Notes under the pieces: model-generated
Told to the model about the DNA's origin: nothing
What the model saw: the letters and a program-made list of their open reading frames with translations, nothing else
Databases searched by the model: none
Origin: Azotobacter salinestris
GTDB lineage: Bacteria > Pseudomonadota > Gammaproteobacteria > Pseudomonadales > Pseudomonadaceae
Reading direction: 5' to 3'
Assembly: GCF_009363155.1 (NCBI RefSeq)
Contig: NZ_CP045302.1
Location: 509,001-573,000 of the forward strand
Length of the DNA stretch: 64,000 bases
Shown here: one piece after another, positions 18,633 through 28,473 of the stretch
How the letters are laid out: the number at the start of each line of letters is the position of its first letter
How positions within the stretch are numbered: position 1 is the first letter of the stretch
Made by a program: the position numbers and the translations under genes

Positions 18633-19826
18633 GGATGGTCTGAAGTAGTCATGTATTTCTGGCTGACTTCAGCCCCCCGCCGACTTTGAAAGCGGAGAAT
18701 CGATCAAAAACGATCAGATCACCCGCTCGTTTCTGCGTTTTTTAGCTGCCGCGAGCACGTCGCAGCAACCGTTTCCCGCATTACAGGCGCACCTCTCCTG
18801 CATTCGCCAGTAAATATCGGCGCGCCATCCACAGATTCGACAAGGCGAACAGCGTCACCAACTGTGACGTGTTTTTGGCCAATCCCCGGAAGCGCACCTT
18901 GGTGTAGCCAAACTGGCGCTTGATCACGCGGAACGGATGTTCGACCTTGGCTCGTACCTGGGCCTTGGCCTTCTCGATCTTGCGGATCGCTTTGTATAAG
19001 GCGCTACGCTTGCCATGCTTCTTGTAGGTACTGCGCCGGGCCGCGACCTGCCAGATGACCTGCCGACCTTCATGCTCGGGGCGCTTCTCTACGCCGGTAT
19101 AGCCCGCATCGGCACTCACTACGTTTTCCTCGCCATGCAGCAGTTGGTCGACTTGGGTGACATCTGCCACGTTGGCTGCCGTGACCACCACGCTGTGCAC
19201 CAGACCCGACTCAGCGTCGGCACCAATGTGAGCTTTTGCGCCGAAGTAGTACTGGTTGCCCTTCTTCGTCGAGTGCATTTCCGGGTCGCGCTTGCCGTCC
19301 TTGTTCTTCGTCGAGCTCGGCGCATGGATCAGGGTGGCGTCGACAATGGTGCCCTGGCGCAGCGACAGTCCGCGCTCGCCCAGATAGCCGTTGATCACCT
19401 CCAGTATTCCCCCGGCCAGTTCGTGCTTCTCCAGCAGGCGACGGAAGTTGAGGAGGGTCGTTTCGTCCGGGATGCGCTCCAGGCTCAGGCCGGCGAACTG
19501 GCGCAGGAGAGTGGTTTCGTACAGCGCTTCCTCCATCGCCGGATCGCTGTAGCCGAACCAGTTCTGCATCAGGTGCACGCGCAGCATGGCTGCCAGCGGG
19601 TAGGCGGGCCGACCGCCTTCGCCCTTGGGATAGTAGGGCTCGATCAGGGCGATCAGCCCCTGCCACGGCACCACCTGGTCCATCTCGAGCAGGAAGCGCT
19701 CGCGGCGGGTCTGCTTGCGCTTGCCGGCATACTCGGCATCGGCGAAGGACAGTTGCTTCATCGGGAAACTCGGACAAGGGAGCGGGTGTATTTCACCAGA
19801 ATCGGGAAGTCTTTTTCAGGATTTCC
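18633..19826 (-). mobile_element. IS5-like element, copy 1 (1194 bp)
   Basis: Imperfect terminal repeats GGATGGTCTGAA and, at the other end, GGAAATCCTGAA (reverse complement). It is flanked by CTAG on both sides: 19827-19830 on the right, and on the left split by the IS630-A insertion. The element has about 150 bp of noncoding sequence beyond the transposase stop. It shares the right-hand CTAG with the next copy. Confidence 0.93.
18781..19761 (-). CDS. IS5-family transposase, copy 1
   Basis: Transposase of 326 aa of the IS5 family. The N-terminal domain begins KQLSFADAEYAGKRKQTR. The DDE core shows GTIVDATLIHAPSSTKN (first Asp), VVSADAGYTGVEKRPEH (second Asp), and the end region KAQVRAKVEHPFRVIKRQFG with the conserved glutamate and the Y/F-R-x-x-K type motif. 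It is identical in protein sequence to copies 2 and 4, which indicates recent transposition. Confidence 0.95.
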   Translation of the reverse strand: MKQLSFADAEYAGKRKQTRRERFLLEMDQVVPWQGLIALIEPYYPKGEGGRPAYPLAAMLRVHLMQNWFGYSDPAMEEALYETTLLRQFAGLSLERIPDETTLLNFRRLLEKHELAGGILEVINGYLGERGLSLRQGTIVDATLIHAPSSTKNKDGKRDPEMHSTKKGNQYYFGAKAHIGADAESGLVHSVVVTAANVADVTQVDQLLHGEENVVSADAGYTGVEKRPEHEGRQVIWQVAARRSTYKKHGKRSALYKAIRKIEKAKAQVRAKVEHPFRVIKRQFGYTKVRFRGLAKNTSQLVTLFALSNLWMARRYLLANAGEVRL

Positions 19827-19830
19827 CTAG

Positions 19831-21024
19831 GGATGGTCTGAAGTAGTCATGTATTTCTGGCTGACTTCAGCCCCCCGCCGACTTTGAAAGCGGAGAATCG
19901 ATCAAAAACGATCAGATCACCCGCTCGTTTCTGCGTTTTTTAGCTGCCGCGAGCACGTCGCAGCAACCGTTTCCCGCATTACAGGCGCACCTCTCCTGCA
20001 TTCGCCAGTAAATATCGGCGCGCCATCCACAGATTCGACAAGGCGAACAGCGTCACCAACTGTGACGTGTTTTTGGCCAATCCCCGGAAGCGCACCTTGG
20101 TGTAGCCAAACTGGCGCTTGATCACGCGGAACGGATGTTCGACCTTGGCTCGTACCTGGGCCTTGGCCTTCTCGATCTTGCGGATCGCTTTGTATAAGGC
20201 GCTACGCTTGCCATGCTTCTTGTAGGTACTGCGCCGGGCCGCGACCTGCCAGATGACCTGCCGACCTTCATGCTCGGGGCGCTTCTCTACGCCGGTATAG
20301 CCCGCATCGGCACTCACTACGTTTTCCTCGCCATGCAGCAGTTGGTCGACTTGGGTGACATCTGCCACGTTGGCTGCCGTGACCACCACGCTGTGCACCA
20401 GACCCGACTCAGCGTCGGCACCAATGTGAGCTTTTGCGCCGAAGTAGTACTGGTTGCCCTTCTTCGTCGAGTGCATTTCCGGGTCGCGCTTGCCGTCCTT
20501 GTTCTTCGTCGAGCTCGGCGCATGGATCAGGGTGGCGTCGACAATGGTGCCCTGGCGCAGCGACAGTCCGCGCTCGCCCAGATAGCCGTTGATCACCTCC
20601 AGTATTCCCCCGGCCAGTTCGTGCTTCTCCAGCAGGCGACGGAAGTTGAGGAGGGTCGTTTCGTCCGGGATGCGCTCCAGGCTCAGGCCGGCGAACTGGC
20701 GCAGGAGAGTGGTTTCGTACAGCGCTTCCTCCATCGCCGGATCGCTGTAGCCGAACCAGTTCTGCATCAGGTGCACGCGCAGCATGGCTGCCAGCGGGTA
20801 GGCGGGCCGACCGCCTTCGCCCTTGGGATAGTAGGGCTCGATCAGGGCGATCAGCCCCTGCCACGGCACCACCTGGTCCATCTCGAGCAGGAAGCGCTCG
20901 CGGCGGGTCTGCTTGCGCTTGCCGGCATACTCGGCATCGGCGAAGGACAGTTGCTTCATCGGGAAACTCGGACAAGGGAGCGGGTGTATTTCACCAGAAT
21001 CGGGAAGTCTTTTTCAGGATTTCC
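19831..21024 (-). mobile_element. IS5-like element, copy 2 (1194 bp)
   Basis: Same length and ends as copy 1, directly adjacent in the same orientation with only CTAG (19827-19830) between them and CTAG again at 21025-21028. The tandem pair probably arose when a second copy used the CTAG duplicated by the first. Confidence 0.93.
19979..20959 (-). CDS. IS5-family transposase, copy 2
   Basis: 326 aa, identical in protein sequence to the copy at 18781-19761. It is intact, with the same catalytic residues. The upstream leader (20960-21024) contains only the terminal repeat and the start region. Confidence 0.95.
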   Translation of the reverse strand: MKQLSFADAEYAGKRKQTRRERFLLEMDQVVPWQGLIALIEPYYPKGEGGRPAYPLAAMLRVHLMQNWFGYSDPAMEEALYETTLLRQFAGLSLERIPDETTLLNFRRLLEKHELAGGILEVINGYLGERGLSLRQGTIVDATLIHAPSSTKNKDGKRDPEMHSTKKGNQYYFGAKAHIGADAESGLVHSVVVTAANVADVTQVDQLLHGEENVVSADAGYTGVEKRPEHEGRQVIWQVAARRSTYKKHGKRSALYKAIRKIEKAKAQVRAKVEHPFRVIKRQFGYTKVRFRGLAKNTSQLVTLFALSNLWMARRYLLANAGEVRL

Positions 21025-21357
21025 CTAGCTTGGATTTTTTAGCCGGCCGGGCATATGCGAACTTGCCTGTGCGCAAGCCCTTGCAACACAAGCGTAAAAC
21101 ATCCACTTGCCTCCGTCAGGCCTGCCGCTTGAAAAGCACTGCCACTTTGATCTTGCCCACGATCTTGGGCGAAGAAATAAAGAAAGCCATCCATGCAAGA
21201 CCTCGGCAATAGACAGCGCTATCCATGGATGGTCGCACTGCCACCCAGCCAAGCCTATTGCCACTATCGTGTTATTTTTATCGATTATCGCTGGACTGCA
21301 TTAAGGCAATGCCTGGAACCCGGCGACTCCATTCTCATAAAGATAGCGCTATCCCAA
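21025..21357. other. Displaced 5' region of the degraded fructanase gene
   Basis: No gene is visible. The first 75 bases (from CTAGCTTGGATTTTTTAGCC) are clearly related to the region upstream of the intact fructanase at 25738-25815 (CTAGCTTGGATTTTTCAGAC), including a shared GGCATATRCG segment. Thus this is the promoter-side DNA of the fructanase remnant at 17240-17431, now 3.6 kb away because of three IS insertions. The rest shows no recognisable signal. Confidence 0.6.
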
Positions 21358-22548
21358 GGAAAGTCTGAATTAGCCCCCGTCATTTCCTGCCCGAGCGCTC
21401 GATTGCTCAAAAAACGGCAGTTCCATGCAACTCAGGCCGATACCTCTTTGCAAATCCATGTTTTGCCCTTGACGAGGCGCTTTGCCGGGATGATTCCCCG
21501 CATTACGGACGCACCTCTCCTGCCACCAGCAGATGTTTTCGCGCCATCCACAGGTTCGACAGGGCGAACAGCGTCACCAATTGCGCGGTGTTCTTCGCCA
21601 GGCCGCGAAAGCGCACCTTGACGTAGCCGAACTGCTGCTTGATCACCCGGAACGGATGCTCGACCTTGGCCCGCATCTGCGCCTTGGCTTTCTCGATCCG
21701 CCGTTTGACGCGATACAGGACACTGCGCTTGCCGTGCTTCTTGTAGGTGCTGTGGCGAGCCGCGATCTGCCAGACGACTTTCCGTCCGGCATGCTCCGGA
21801 CGCTTCTCGACACCGACATAGGCCGCATTGGCACCGACCAGGTTTTCCTCGCCATGCAGCACCTTGTCGACCTGGGTGACATCCGCCACGTTGGCCGCCG
21901 TTCCCACCACGTGATGCACCAGGCCCGACTCGGCATCGACGCCGATATGCGCCTTCAGGCCGAAGAAGTAGTACTGGTTGCCCTTCTTCGTCGAGTGCAT
22001 TTCCGGGTCGCGCTTGCCGTCCCGGTTCTTCGTCGAGCTCGGCGCATGGATCAGGGTGGCGCCGACGATGGTGCCCTGGCGCAGCGACAGCCCGCGCTCG
22101 CCCAGGTAGCCGTTGATCACCTCCAGCATGCCTCCGGCCAGTTCGTGCTTCTCCAGCAGGCGGCGGAAGTTGAGGATGGTCGTTTCGTCCGGGATGCGCT
22201 CCAGACCCAGGCCGGCGAACTGGCGCAAGAGAGTGGTTTCGTACAGCGCTTCCTCCATCGCCGGATCGCTGTAGCCGAACCAGTTCTGCATCAGGTGCAC
22301 GCGCAGCATGGCTGCCGGCGGGTAGGCGGGCCGACCGCCTTCGCCCTTCGGATAGTGGGGCTCGATCAGGGCGATCAGCCCAGACCACGACACCACCTGG
22401 TCCATTTCGAGCAGGAAGCACTCGCGGCGGGTCTGCTTGCGCTTGCCGGCATACTCGGCGTCGGCGAAGGACAGTTGCTTCATCGGAAAACTCGGGCAAG
22501 GGAGCGGGTGTATTTCACCAGAATCGGGAAGTCTTTTTCAGGATTTCC
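21358..22548 (-). mobile_element. Divergent IS5-like element (1191 bp)
   Basis: Ends GGAAAGTCTGAA (left) and ATTTCC (right, reverse complement GGAAATCCTGAA) resemble the other IS5-like copies, but the noncoding tail is different and the whole element is more distant. The flanking tetranucleotides are CCAA (21354-21357) and CTAA (22549-22552), one base different, so the target duplication has mutated or the ends are slightly misplaced. It is an older insertion than copies 1, 2, 4 and 5. Confidence 0.8.
21503..22483 (-). CDS. IS5-family transposase, divergent isoform
   Basis: 326 aa with the same layout as the other IS5 transposases in the window but many substitutions: FFGLKAHIGVDAESG instead of FGAKAHIGADAESG, ANAAYVGVEKRPEH around the second catalytic region, and a C-terminus ending HLLVAGEVRP. 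In this second-Asp segment the D of SADAGYTG is replaced (GANAAYVG), which would remove a catalytic aspartate. The protein may therefore be inactive even though the frame is intact. Confidence 0.9.
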   Translation of the reverse strand: MKQLSFADAEYAGKRKQTRRECFLLEMDQVVSWSGLIALIEPHYPKGEGGRPAYPPAAMLRVHLMQNWFGYSDPAMEEALYETTLLRQFAGLGLERIPDETTILNFRRLLEKHELAGGMLEVINGYLGERGLSLRQGTIVGATLIHAPSSTKNRDGKRDPEMHSTKKGNQYYFFGLKAHIGVDAESGLVHHVVGTAANVADVTQVDKVLHGEENLVGANAAYVGVEKRPEHAGRKVVWQIAARHSTYKKHGKRSVLYRVKRRIEKAKAQMRAKVEHPFRVIKQQFGYVKVRFRGLAKNTAQLVTLFALSNLWMARKHLLVAGEVRP

Positions 22549-23153
22549 CTAAAAAAATAAAACCTCTTTTGGCAACCTCGAAATCACCGATAAATCATTA
22601 ATTTCTACCTGAATGAAACTATTCAGCCGTAGCAGCTCAATACCATTGCAACTGGCGCCAGGCCTTCCTCCACATCGCCATCAATATGGCCAGCACAGTT
22701 TTATCAGGCTGCGCGAAGCTCGCGGGGCCAGGCGAAGTTCGTTATCACTCTCGGCAAACCGAAAAATCGGGCTATAATCGATACAAGTTTGGAGCTTTCA
22801 TTTATTCAGAAGTACCTGCCTACCGCGATCGAACGAAATGCATATGCGGTGATGGCCGGCGTGATGTATGTGAGCAGTCCGAAACCTCCACAGGCTCCCA
22901 TCTTCATGCACGACCTGAGCTGGCTGCGCTCCCGTCATCCTTTCCTGCACCCGCCGCGCGCATGAAACCGGCAATCCAGCCACGATGGCGACAAGGCCTG
23001 ATCGGGCGCCACTCCGTCCGCGTGCAGCACCGAACGGCGCTCCCCCTCAAACGGACCGAGCTTCTCCCCGGCCGCGTCCTGCCAGGGCCGCGGGCCGGTG
23101 TGTCGCCCTTTCCTTCCCGCAGGGAAGCGCTCGAGTGTGTTGCCGCCGCTGCG
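22549..23153. other. Noncoding region downstream of the fructanase gene
   Basis: No supported gene. A plus-strand open frame runs through here into the fructanase, but its codon pattern follows the minus-strand gene and it has no family resemblance. The left part (22549-22830) is AT-richer than its surroundings and may be remnant mobile DNA. The right part is GC-rich. Confidence 0.4.
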
Positions 23154-25724
23154 CTACCGCGTCCAGCTCGAACCCAGAGGCCGGACCTGCAACGAGTCGA
23201 GCATCGCGCTGCCGCCCTCGGAGAAGAGCTGCACGCCGTCGCTCGTCGCGCCCGGGAAGATCTGCTCGGTGATGACGGTCTGCCCCTGGTCACCGAAGAC
23301 CTCCACCGACGACCAGTCGACGAGCACATGCAGCCGGATCTTGCCGTCCCGCGCGCTCAAGGGCGCCCGCTGAACGCCGGGGAAGTCGGTGCTGAAGCCG
23401 TCCTCGCCGGAGCGCGTCCGGTCGACGTAGATTTCGCCAGCCTCGGCGTCGTAACCGATGAGGGTTTCCTCGCCGTTGCCACTACGGACCTTCAGCCCGA
23501 CCCGCTTCGCGTCGCCGGAAAGCAGGTCGGCCTTGATCTCGAACGCCTTGCCCTGCAGCGGAAGCGTGGTCGTGCCGGGCGAAATCTGCTGTTGGCTGAA
23601 CGTCTGCCAATCCTCTCCCAGCAGATCAAGCTCCTGCACGGGCTGCTGAACCAGCCGGAGAACGCCATCGATGGTGCGCAAGGCAAACTCGCGCGGAACA
23701 CTCATCGCGCCACGCCAGGGGCTCGTCGGCGTCAATTGGCCGTAATTCCAGTTGTTCATCCAGCCGATCACGAGGCGGCGCGCGTCGGGCACGTTATTGA
23801 AGGTGATCGCGGCGTAGAAATCCTTACCGTAATCCACCCAACTGCTGCGCTGCAGGAGCGACAGCGCGGGCTCATCCGCAAACATGAAGTGGTCGGCGAG
23901 GATGTAACCCCAGCCGCCCGTGTTCCTGTCCCTGAGCTGGATTTGGGCGGTTTGGCCGATAAGGCTCCGGACGTTCCATGCGGCCCAGTCCAGCGTGGTG
24001 CTGTTGGGTCCCGTCGTCGACCGGACCACTTCGCCATCGATGAGCAGGTTGACCGTAGTTTCCGTGGAGCGCGGCAAGGCCGGCTCGTCGGAAAACATGA
24101 AGTGGTCCGCGTTGATGTGTCCCCAGCCGCCGGTGTTGCTGTCGACGATCTCAATGCGCGCCGTCTGGCCCCTGAGTTCGGAGACGTCCCAGTGGGTCCA
24201 GTTGAGGGCCTCGCTATCCTGACCGGTGGCCGTGCGCACCACCTCGCCATCGACGACCAGATTGACCGCTGTCGGAGGATTGTTGGCAGTGCCGGGATAA
24301 GGATGAGCGCCACCACCGACTAGAAAATTGATGTAATCACTCATGATGGTGAACCCAGGCGAGACAATCGTGCCGGTTCCGTTGTCATAGTCGATGAAGG
24401 TGTTGACCAGTTGGCGCCCCTCGTAGCCGCTGACGGACTGCTGGCCTGCGAGTGTGCCGGCCGCCGGCGCGCTACCGGCGAAAGTGCCGGTGGCGCTCCA
24501 ACCGCTGCCGTAACTGCTCCCCTCGAAGTCGGCGAATACCGAGCCGGCGGGTACCGCCTGGTCCGAGATCGCGGGATCGTGCGGATGCTTGCCTCCGCCG
24601 ACGAGAAAGTTGAGGTAAGGGCCTTCGATGGTAAAGGGGGGCGATGTCAGGGTTCCCGTTCCCAGGTCCGCGTCATGGTAACTGTTGACCAGGCCGCCAC
24701 CGAGATATCCGCTCACCTCGCCCTGCGGCGAAATCGTGCCGGAGGTCGGGCCCGAGCCGAACGCGGTACCGGTCGTGCTCCACTCACCGTAGTCGCGCTC
24801 CTCGAAGCCCTGGTAAAGCTCGCCTGTGGGCGGCGTATAGTCGCCGAGGACATTGTCGGCCCGAAAGGTCGTCCCGTCGAAGTCTCCGACGAAGTACTGC
24901 ATGCCGGAGCCGCCCGCGATGCTGCCAGGGTTGAGGCTGACCAGAAGCACCCACTTGATCCGGCTGGAATCGCCGTCGACGGGAAGCGGAAAGAGGTCGG
25001 GACACTCCCAGGCCCCTCCCGTGGCGTTGGCGGGACCGAAGTCGCTCATGTGCGTCCAGTTCTTCAGATCGGGCGAGCTGTAGAGCTTGACCTTGTGCTC
25101 CAGCGCCGCGACCACGGCCATGACCCACTTCCGCTCCGCCTCGTACCAGAACACCTTCGGATCGCGGAATTCCGCCGAGCCGATGTCGAGCACGGGATTG
25201 CCACCGTATCGGCTCCAGGTACGCCCGCGGTCGGTACTGTAGGCAAGCGACTGGGCCTGCGATCCCGGCCGTGCGCTGGTGTAGATGGCCACCATCGGCG
25301 GATTGCGCCGGCTCCCGAAGCCGCTCGTGTTGTGCTTGTCGACCACCACGCTGCCGGAAAAGACCATTTCGTCGCCCAGTTCGGGAATGGCCACCGGCAA
25401 ATGCTCCCAATGCATCAGATCCGGGCTGACGGCATGCCCCCAGGACATATGCCCCCAGGTATCGCCGAACGGGTTGTACTGGTAGAACAGGTGATATTCG
25501 CCGTCGTGGTAGACCAGTCCGTTCGGATCGTTCATCCAGTTCTCGGCGGGACTGAAGTGGAACTGGGGCCGGTAGGGTTCCTGATAGGTGCCATTGCTCG
25601 ACGCCCCGGTGGCATCCTGCATGGCGAGGCTGGCTGCGGAAATCGCCAGCGCAAGGAGCCGTATGGTCGAGCGTCGGCAGACCAGGGCATCACGCCCTCG
25701 ACTTGCATGCTTGTTATTGTTCAT
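23154..25724 (-). CDS. Secreted GH32 fructanase (levanase/inulinase type) with nested domain insertion
   Basis: Glycoside hydrolase family 32 protein of 856 aa with a signal peptide-like N-terminus (about 1-40). Catalytic motifs are WMNDPNG with nucleophile D66, FRDP with D188, and the acid/base glutamate E240 in WECPD. The five-bladed propeller is interrupted after GDFDGTTF (about 280-287) and resumes at SSWVDYGKDFYA (about 627). The roughly 320 inserted residues form two related modules, one inside the other (see findings). A C-terminal beta-sandwich follows, with the typical DWSSVEVFG at 803-811. It would hydrolyse levan, inulin or sucrose outside the cytoplasm. No levansucrase or sugar transporter is adjacent. 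GGAAAG lies upstream of the ATG. The GH32 assignment is firm; the exact substrate is not. Confidence 0.92.
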   Translation of the reverse strand: MNNNKHASRGRDALVCRRSTIRLLALAISAASLAMQDATGASSNGTYQEPYRPQFHFSPAENWMNDPNGLVYHDGEYHLFYQYNPFGDTWGHMSWGHAVSPDLMHWEHLPVAIPELGDEMVFSGSVVVDKHNTSGFGSRRNPPMVAIYTSARPGSQAQSLAYSTDRGRTWSRYGGNPVLDIGSAEFRDPKVFWYEAERKWVMAVVAALEHKVKLYSSPDLKNWTHMSDFGPANATGGAWECPDLFPLPVDGDSSRIKWVLLVSLNPGSIAGGSGMQYFVGDFDGTTFRADNVLGDYTPPTGELYQGFEERDYGEWSTTGTAFGSGPTSGTISPQGEVSGYLGGGLVNSYHDADLGTGTLTSPPFTIEGPYLNFLVGGGKHPHDPAISDQAVPAGSVFADFEGSSYGSGWSATGTFAGSAPAAGTLAGQQSVSGYEGRQLVNTFIDYDNGTGTIVSPGFTIMSDYINFLVGGGAHPYPGTANNPPTAVNLVVDGEVVRTATGQDSEALNWTHWDVSELRGQTARIEIVDSNTGGWGHINADHFMFSDEPALPRSTETTVNLLIDGEVVRSTTGPNSTTLDWAAWNVRSLIGQTAQIQLRDRNTGGWGYILADHFMFADEPALSLLQRSSWVDYGKDFYAAITFNNVPDARRLVIGWMNNWNYGQLTPTSPWRGAMSVPREFALRTIDGVLRLVQQPVQELDLLGEDWQTFSQQQISPGTTTLPLQGKAFEIKADLLSGDAKRVGLKVRSGNGEETLIGYDAEAGEIYVDRTRSGEDGFSTDFPGVQRAPLSARDGKIRLHVLVDWSSVEVFGDQGQTVITEQIFPGATSDGVQLFSEGGSAMLDSLQVRPLGSSWTR

Positions 25725-27069
25725 TTTTCAGCTTTCCCTAGCTTGGATTTTTCAGACGGCCAGGCATATACGGGCTTACCATGCACAAGCCTTTACAACA
25801 AAAGCGCGGAACGTTGAGTTATTTATTTGAATTCACCCCAGCGCGTTACAACTTCGACTCGACTGAGAACACCCCCTCCAAAACAAATCCCCAGGAACAT
25901 GCCTATCCATCCGCAAGCGCGCACTCGCGACCTGCAACGCCGCACACGACTTTCAGCGGACACAAAAGTCGCTCTTTCTCTATCGTGCGAAAAACATCCG
26001 TTCCTATTCGGGCGACATCGACTCCCAACCAGGCTCCTGACTGCACGACCGGCACTGGTGTGCAACCCTGATAGTCCATCTGCTGAAATACCTGCCGCCA
26101 GCGATCTCAACAGGCCAGGCAGGCTTTTCCTGTGGCCGCCATCGGCAAATGCATCCTTGAAGCAAGGCGATGCACCTTGGCTGGCGTGTCAAATCATCAT
26201 ATCCATCGACACCCTGCTTGATTTTTCAAGCCGCCTCCAACAGAGCGCGAATTAAAACCCACCTGCTCCACAACTTTCCCACCATACCGAAGAAGCCTGC
26301 CGTCCCTCGTCATGCACCTGTGCCGCCCCCGAAGTGAGGCCATCGTCAATAAAACGTATGGCTTAAATCATAGAAGAAACGTTTCAGCAATGACAACTCA
26401 CGGCAAGAAATTATTTCCACAAGCCAATATAAAAGTGTTTTTAAGCTGTTATGGGACAAGTTCTTATTGGCCAAATACTGGCCATGGCCGATGCAAGGAC
26501 CCACACGGCAGGACGCCATGACCGATGCAATCGACCCGGCCCCACGGCCACTGATGCTTCTGCTGGCTGACACGGCCCTGATAGCCGTCAGTGCCTGCTT
26601 CTGCCCTTGCACCTCGGAGGCCTTCACCAGAGGGAGCATGCTCTGCCGTCCGCAATCGACCGAGGCCTGGCCAGCAAAGGGCCAGCGCCAGTTACACCTT
26701 CTGTCGGCCACTCGGACAGCTTGCGAAGATCGTGCATTACTTCTTCGAGGACAGCCCCCGGAAGCCTGAGCAGGCGCTCGGACACCAGACCTCGAGGGCT
26801 TTCGCAGTCTGTGCAGGCGATGCGCGGAAGTCTTGCCCGGGCGCCGAAATCGTGCGCCCGGGTGCAGGTTGCATCGGCGGCTTCGCACAGGGCAGGAAGG
26901 ACTCCGGTCGCTGTCCGTACAGGCGTAAACGGTAAAAAGACTCAATGGTCAATGACAGGCTGCAGCTCCGGGCTCGCATCAACAGAACCTGCGGCGGTCA
27001 TGACTGACTGCGCGACAAAGAGCAGTTACCTCCACCGAGCATGCCGTAATGCGATCAAAGGATCTGATG
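25725..27069. other. 1.3-kb region without a supported gene
   Basis: It contains the fructanase 5' region at 25725-25815, homologous to 21025-21100, with an empty CTAG at 25738-25741. Beyond that, several open frames up to about 200 codons exist on both strands, but none shows a recognisable family, a Shine-Dalgarno or consistent composition. 26310-26470 is AT-rich. 26470-26950 looks like decayed coding DNA of unknown origin. The last 100 bases must carry the DAHP synthase promoter. Confidence 0.45.
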
Positions 27070-28473
27070 ATGAAGCCGAACTGGAACCCCGACAGCTGGA
27101 AAACCAGGCCCATCCAGCAGCAACCCGAATACCCCGATGCCGCCCACCTCGCCCGGGTCGAGGAAACCCTGGCCGGCTATCCGCCACTGGTCTTCGCCGG
27201 CGAGGCGCGCGAGCTGCGCCGGCTGTTCGCCGAGGTCACCCAGGGACGCGCCTTTCTGCTGCAGGGCGGCGACTGTGCGGAGAGCTTCGCCGAGTTCTGC
27301 TCGAGCAAGATCGGCGATACCGTGAAAGTGCTGTTGCAGATGGCCATTATCATGACCTTCGCCGCCGGCTGTCCGGTGGTCAAGGTCGGACGCATGGCCG
27401 GCCAGTTCGCCAAGCCGCGCTCCTGCCCCAGCGAGACGGTGGACGGCGTCACCCTGCCCGCCTACCGCGGCGACATCGTCAACGGCATCGACTTCAATGA
27501 AAGAAGCCGGACCCCGGACCCGCAGCGCCTGCTACAGGCCTATCACCAGTCCACCGCCACCCTCAACCTGCTGCGCGCCTTCGCCCAGGGCGGCTTCGCC
27601 GACCTGCACCAGCTCCACCAGTGGAACCTCGACTTCATCGCCGACGCGGCCCTGTCCGAGAAGTACAGCCAACTGGCCGGTCGCATCGACGAGACCCTCG
27701 CCTTCATCCGCGCCTGCGGGCTGCGAAGTGCGCCACAACTGCACAAGACCCACTTCTTCACCGCCCACGAAGCGCTGCTGCTGAACTACGAGCAGGCCCT
27801 GACCCGCCAGGACAGCCTGACCGGCGAGTGGTACGACTGCTCGGCGCACATGCTGTGGATCGGCGACCGCACCCGCCAGCCGGACGGCGCCCACGTGGAG
27901 TTCCTGCGCGGCGTCGGCAACCCGATCGGGGTGAAGGTCGGCCCCAGCATGGACCCGGACGAGCTGCTGCGCCTGATCGACATCCTAAACCCGAACAACG
28001 ACCCGGGCCGCCTCAATCTGATCGTGCGGATGGGCGCGGACCGGGTGGAAGAGCACCTGCCGGCGCTGATCCGTGCGGTGCAGCGCGAAGGCCGCCAGGT
28101 GCTGTGGAGTTCCGATCCGATGCACGGCAATACCATCAAGGCCGGCGGCTACAAGACCCGCGCCTTCGAGAGCATCCTGCATGAGGTGCGGCAGTTCTTC
28201 GCCGTGCACCGGGCCGAGGGCAGCCATGCCGGCGGCATCCACATCGAGATGACCGGGCAGAACGTCACCGAGTGCATCGGCGGCAGCCGCGCAGTCACCG
28301 AGGACAGCCTGTCCGACCGCTATCACACCCACTGCGACCCGCGCCTGAACGCCGACCAGGCTCTGGAGCTGGCCTTTCTGATCGCCGAATCGATCAAATA
28401 CGTACGACCCCAGGTGCCCAGGCATACCCACAGGCGATCGAACCATGGGCATCGGCTGCTGGAGGTGCGCTGA
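27070..28473 (+). CDS. Class II 3-deoxy-D-arabino-heptulosonate 7-phosphate (DAHP) synthase
   Basis: First enzyme of the shikimate pathway (PEP + erythrose 4-phosphate), plant-type AroA-II/DHS2 family, 467 aa. Family signatures include [14 protein letters not shown] near the N-terminus, [16 protein letters not shown] (phosphate binding), [36 protein letters not shown] and [17 protein letters not shown] (metal site). Two ATGs are in frame (27067, 27070); AAAGGA at 27057-27062 suits 27070 best. The body is intact, but the last 20 or so residues after AFLIAESIK ([17 protein letters not shown] and on) do not look like the normal end of the family and may be a frame-shifted or replaced tail. Pseudomonads carry this enzyme besides class I forms, and in some it is tied to secondary metabolism. 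Confidence 0.92.
   Translation: MKPNWNPDSWKTRPIQQQPEYPDAAHLARVEETLAGYPPLVFAGEARELRRLFAEVTQGRAFLLQGGDCAESFAEFCSSKIGDTVKVLLQMAIIMTFAAGCPVVKVGRMAGQFAKPRSCPSETVDGVTLPAYRGDIVNGIDFNERSRTPDPQRLLQAYHQSTATLNLLRAFAQGGFADLHQLHQWNLDFIADAALSEKYSQLAGRIDETLAFIRACGLRSAPQLHKTHFFTAHEALLLNYEQALTRQDSLTGEWYDCSAHMLWIGDRTRQPDGAHVEFLRGVGNPIGVKVGPSMDPDELLRLIDILNPNNDPGRLNLIVRMGADRVEEHLPALIRAVQREGRQVLWSSDPMHGNTIKAGGYKTRAFESILHEVRQFFAVHRAEGSHAGGIHIEMTGQNVTECIGGSRAVTEDSLSDRYHTHCDPRLNADQALELAFLIAESIKYVRPQVPRHTHRRSNHGHRLLEVR

Noticed and set aside
18633-21024. Composite transposon formed by the IS5 pair
   Set aside because: Only the four target bases lie between the two copies, so there is no cargo.
17447-22548. CRISPR-like array from repeated blocks
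   Set aside because: The repeats are whole insertion sequences of about 1.2 kb, not short regularly spaced repeats.
22686-24323. Plus-strand open frame of 545 codons across the fructanase 3' half
   Set aside because: Most of it is opposite the GH32 gene and reads as its shadow; no start signal or family match.
26346-26945. Minus-strand open frame of about 200 codons upstream of the DAHP synthase
   Set aside because: No recognisable family, no Shine-Dalgarno, uneven composition; it could be decayed coding DNA but cannot be supported as a gene.
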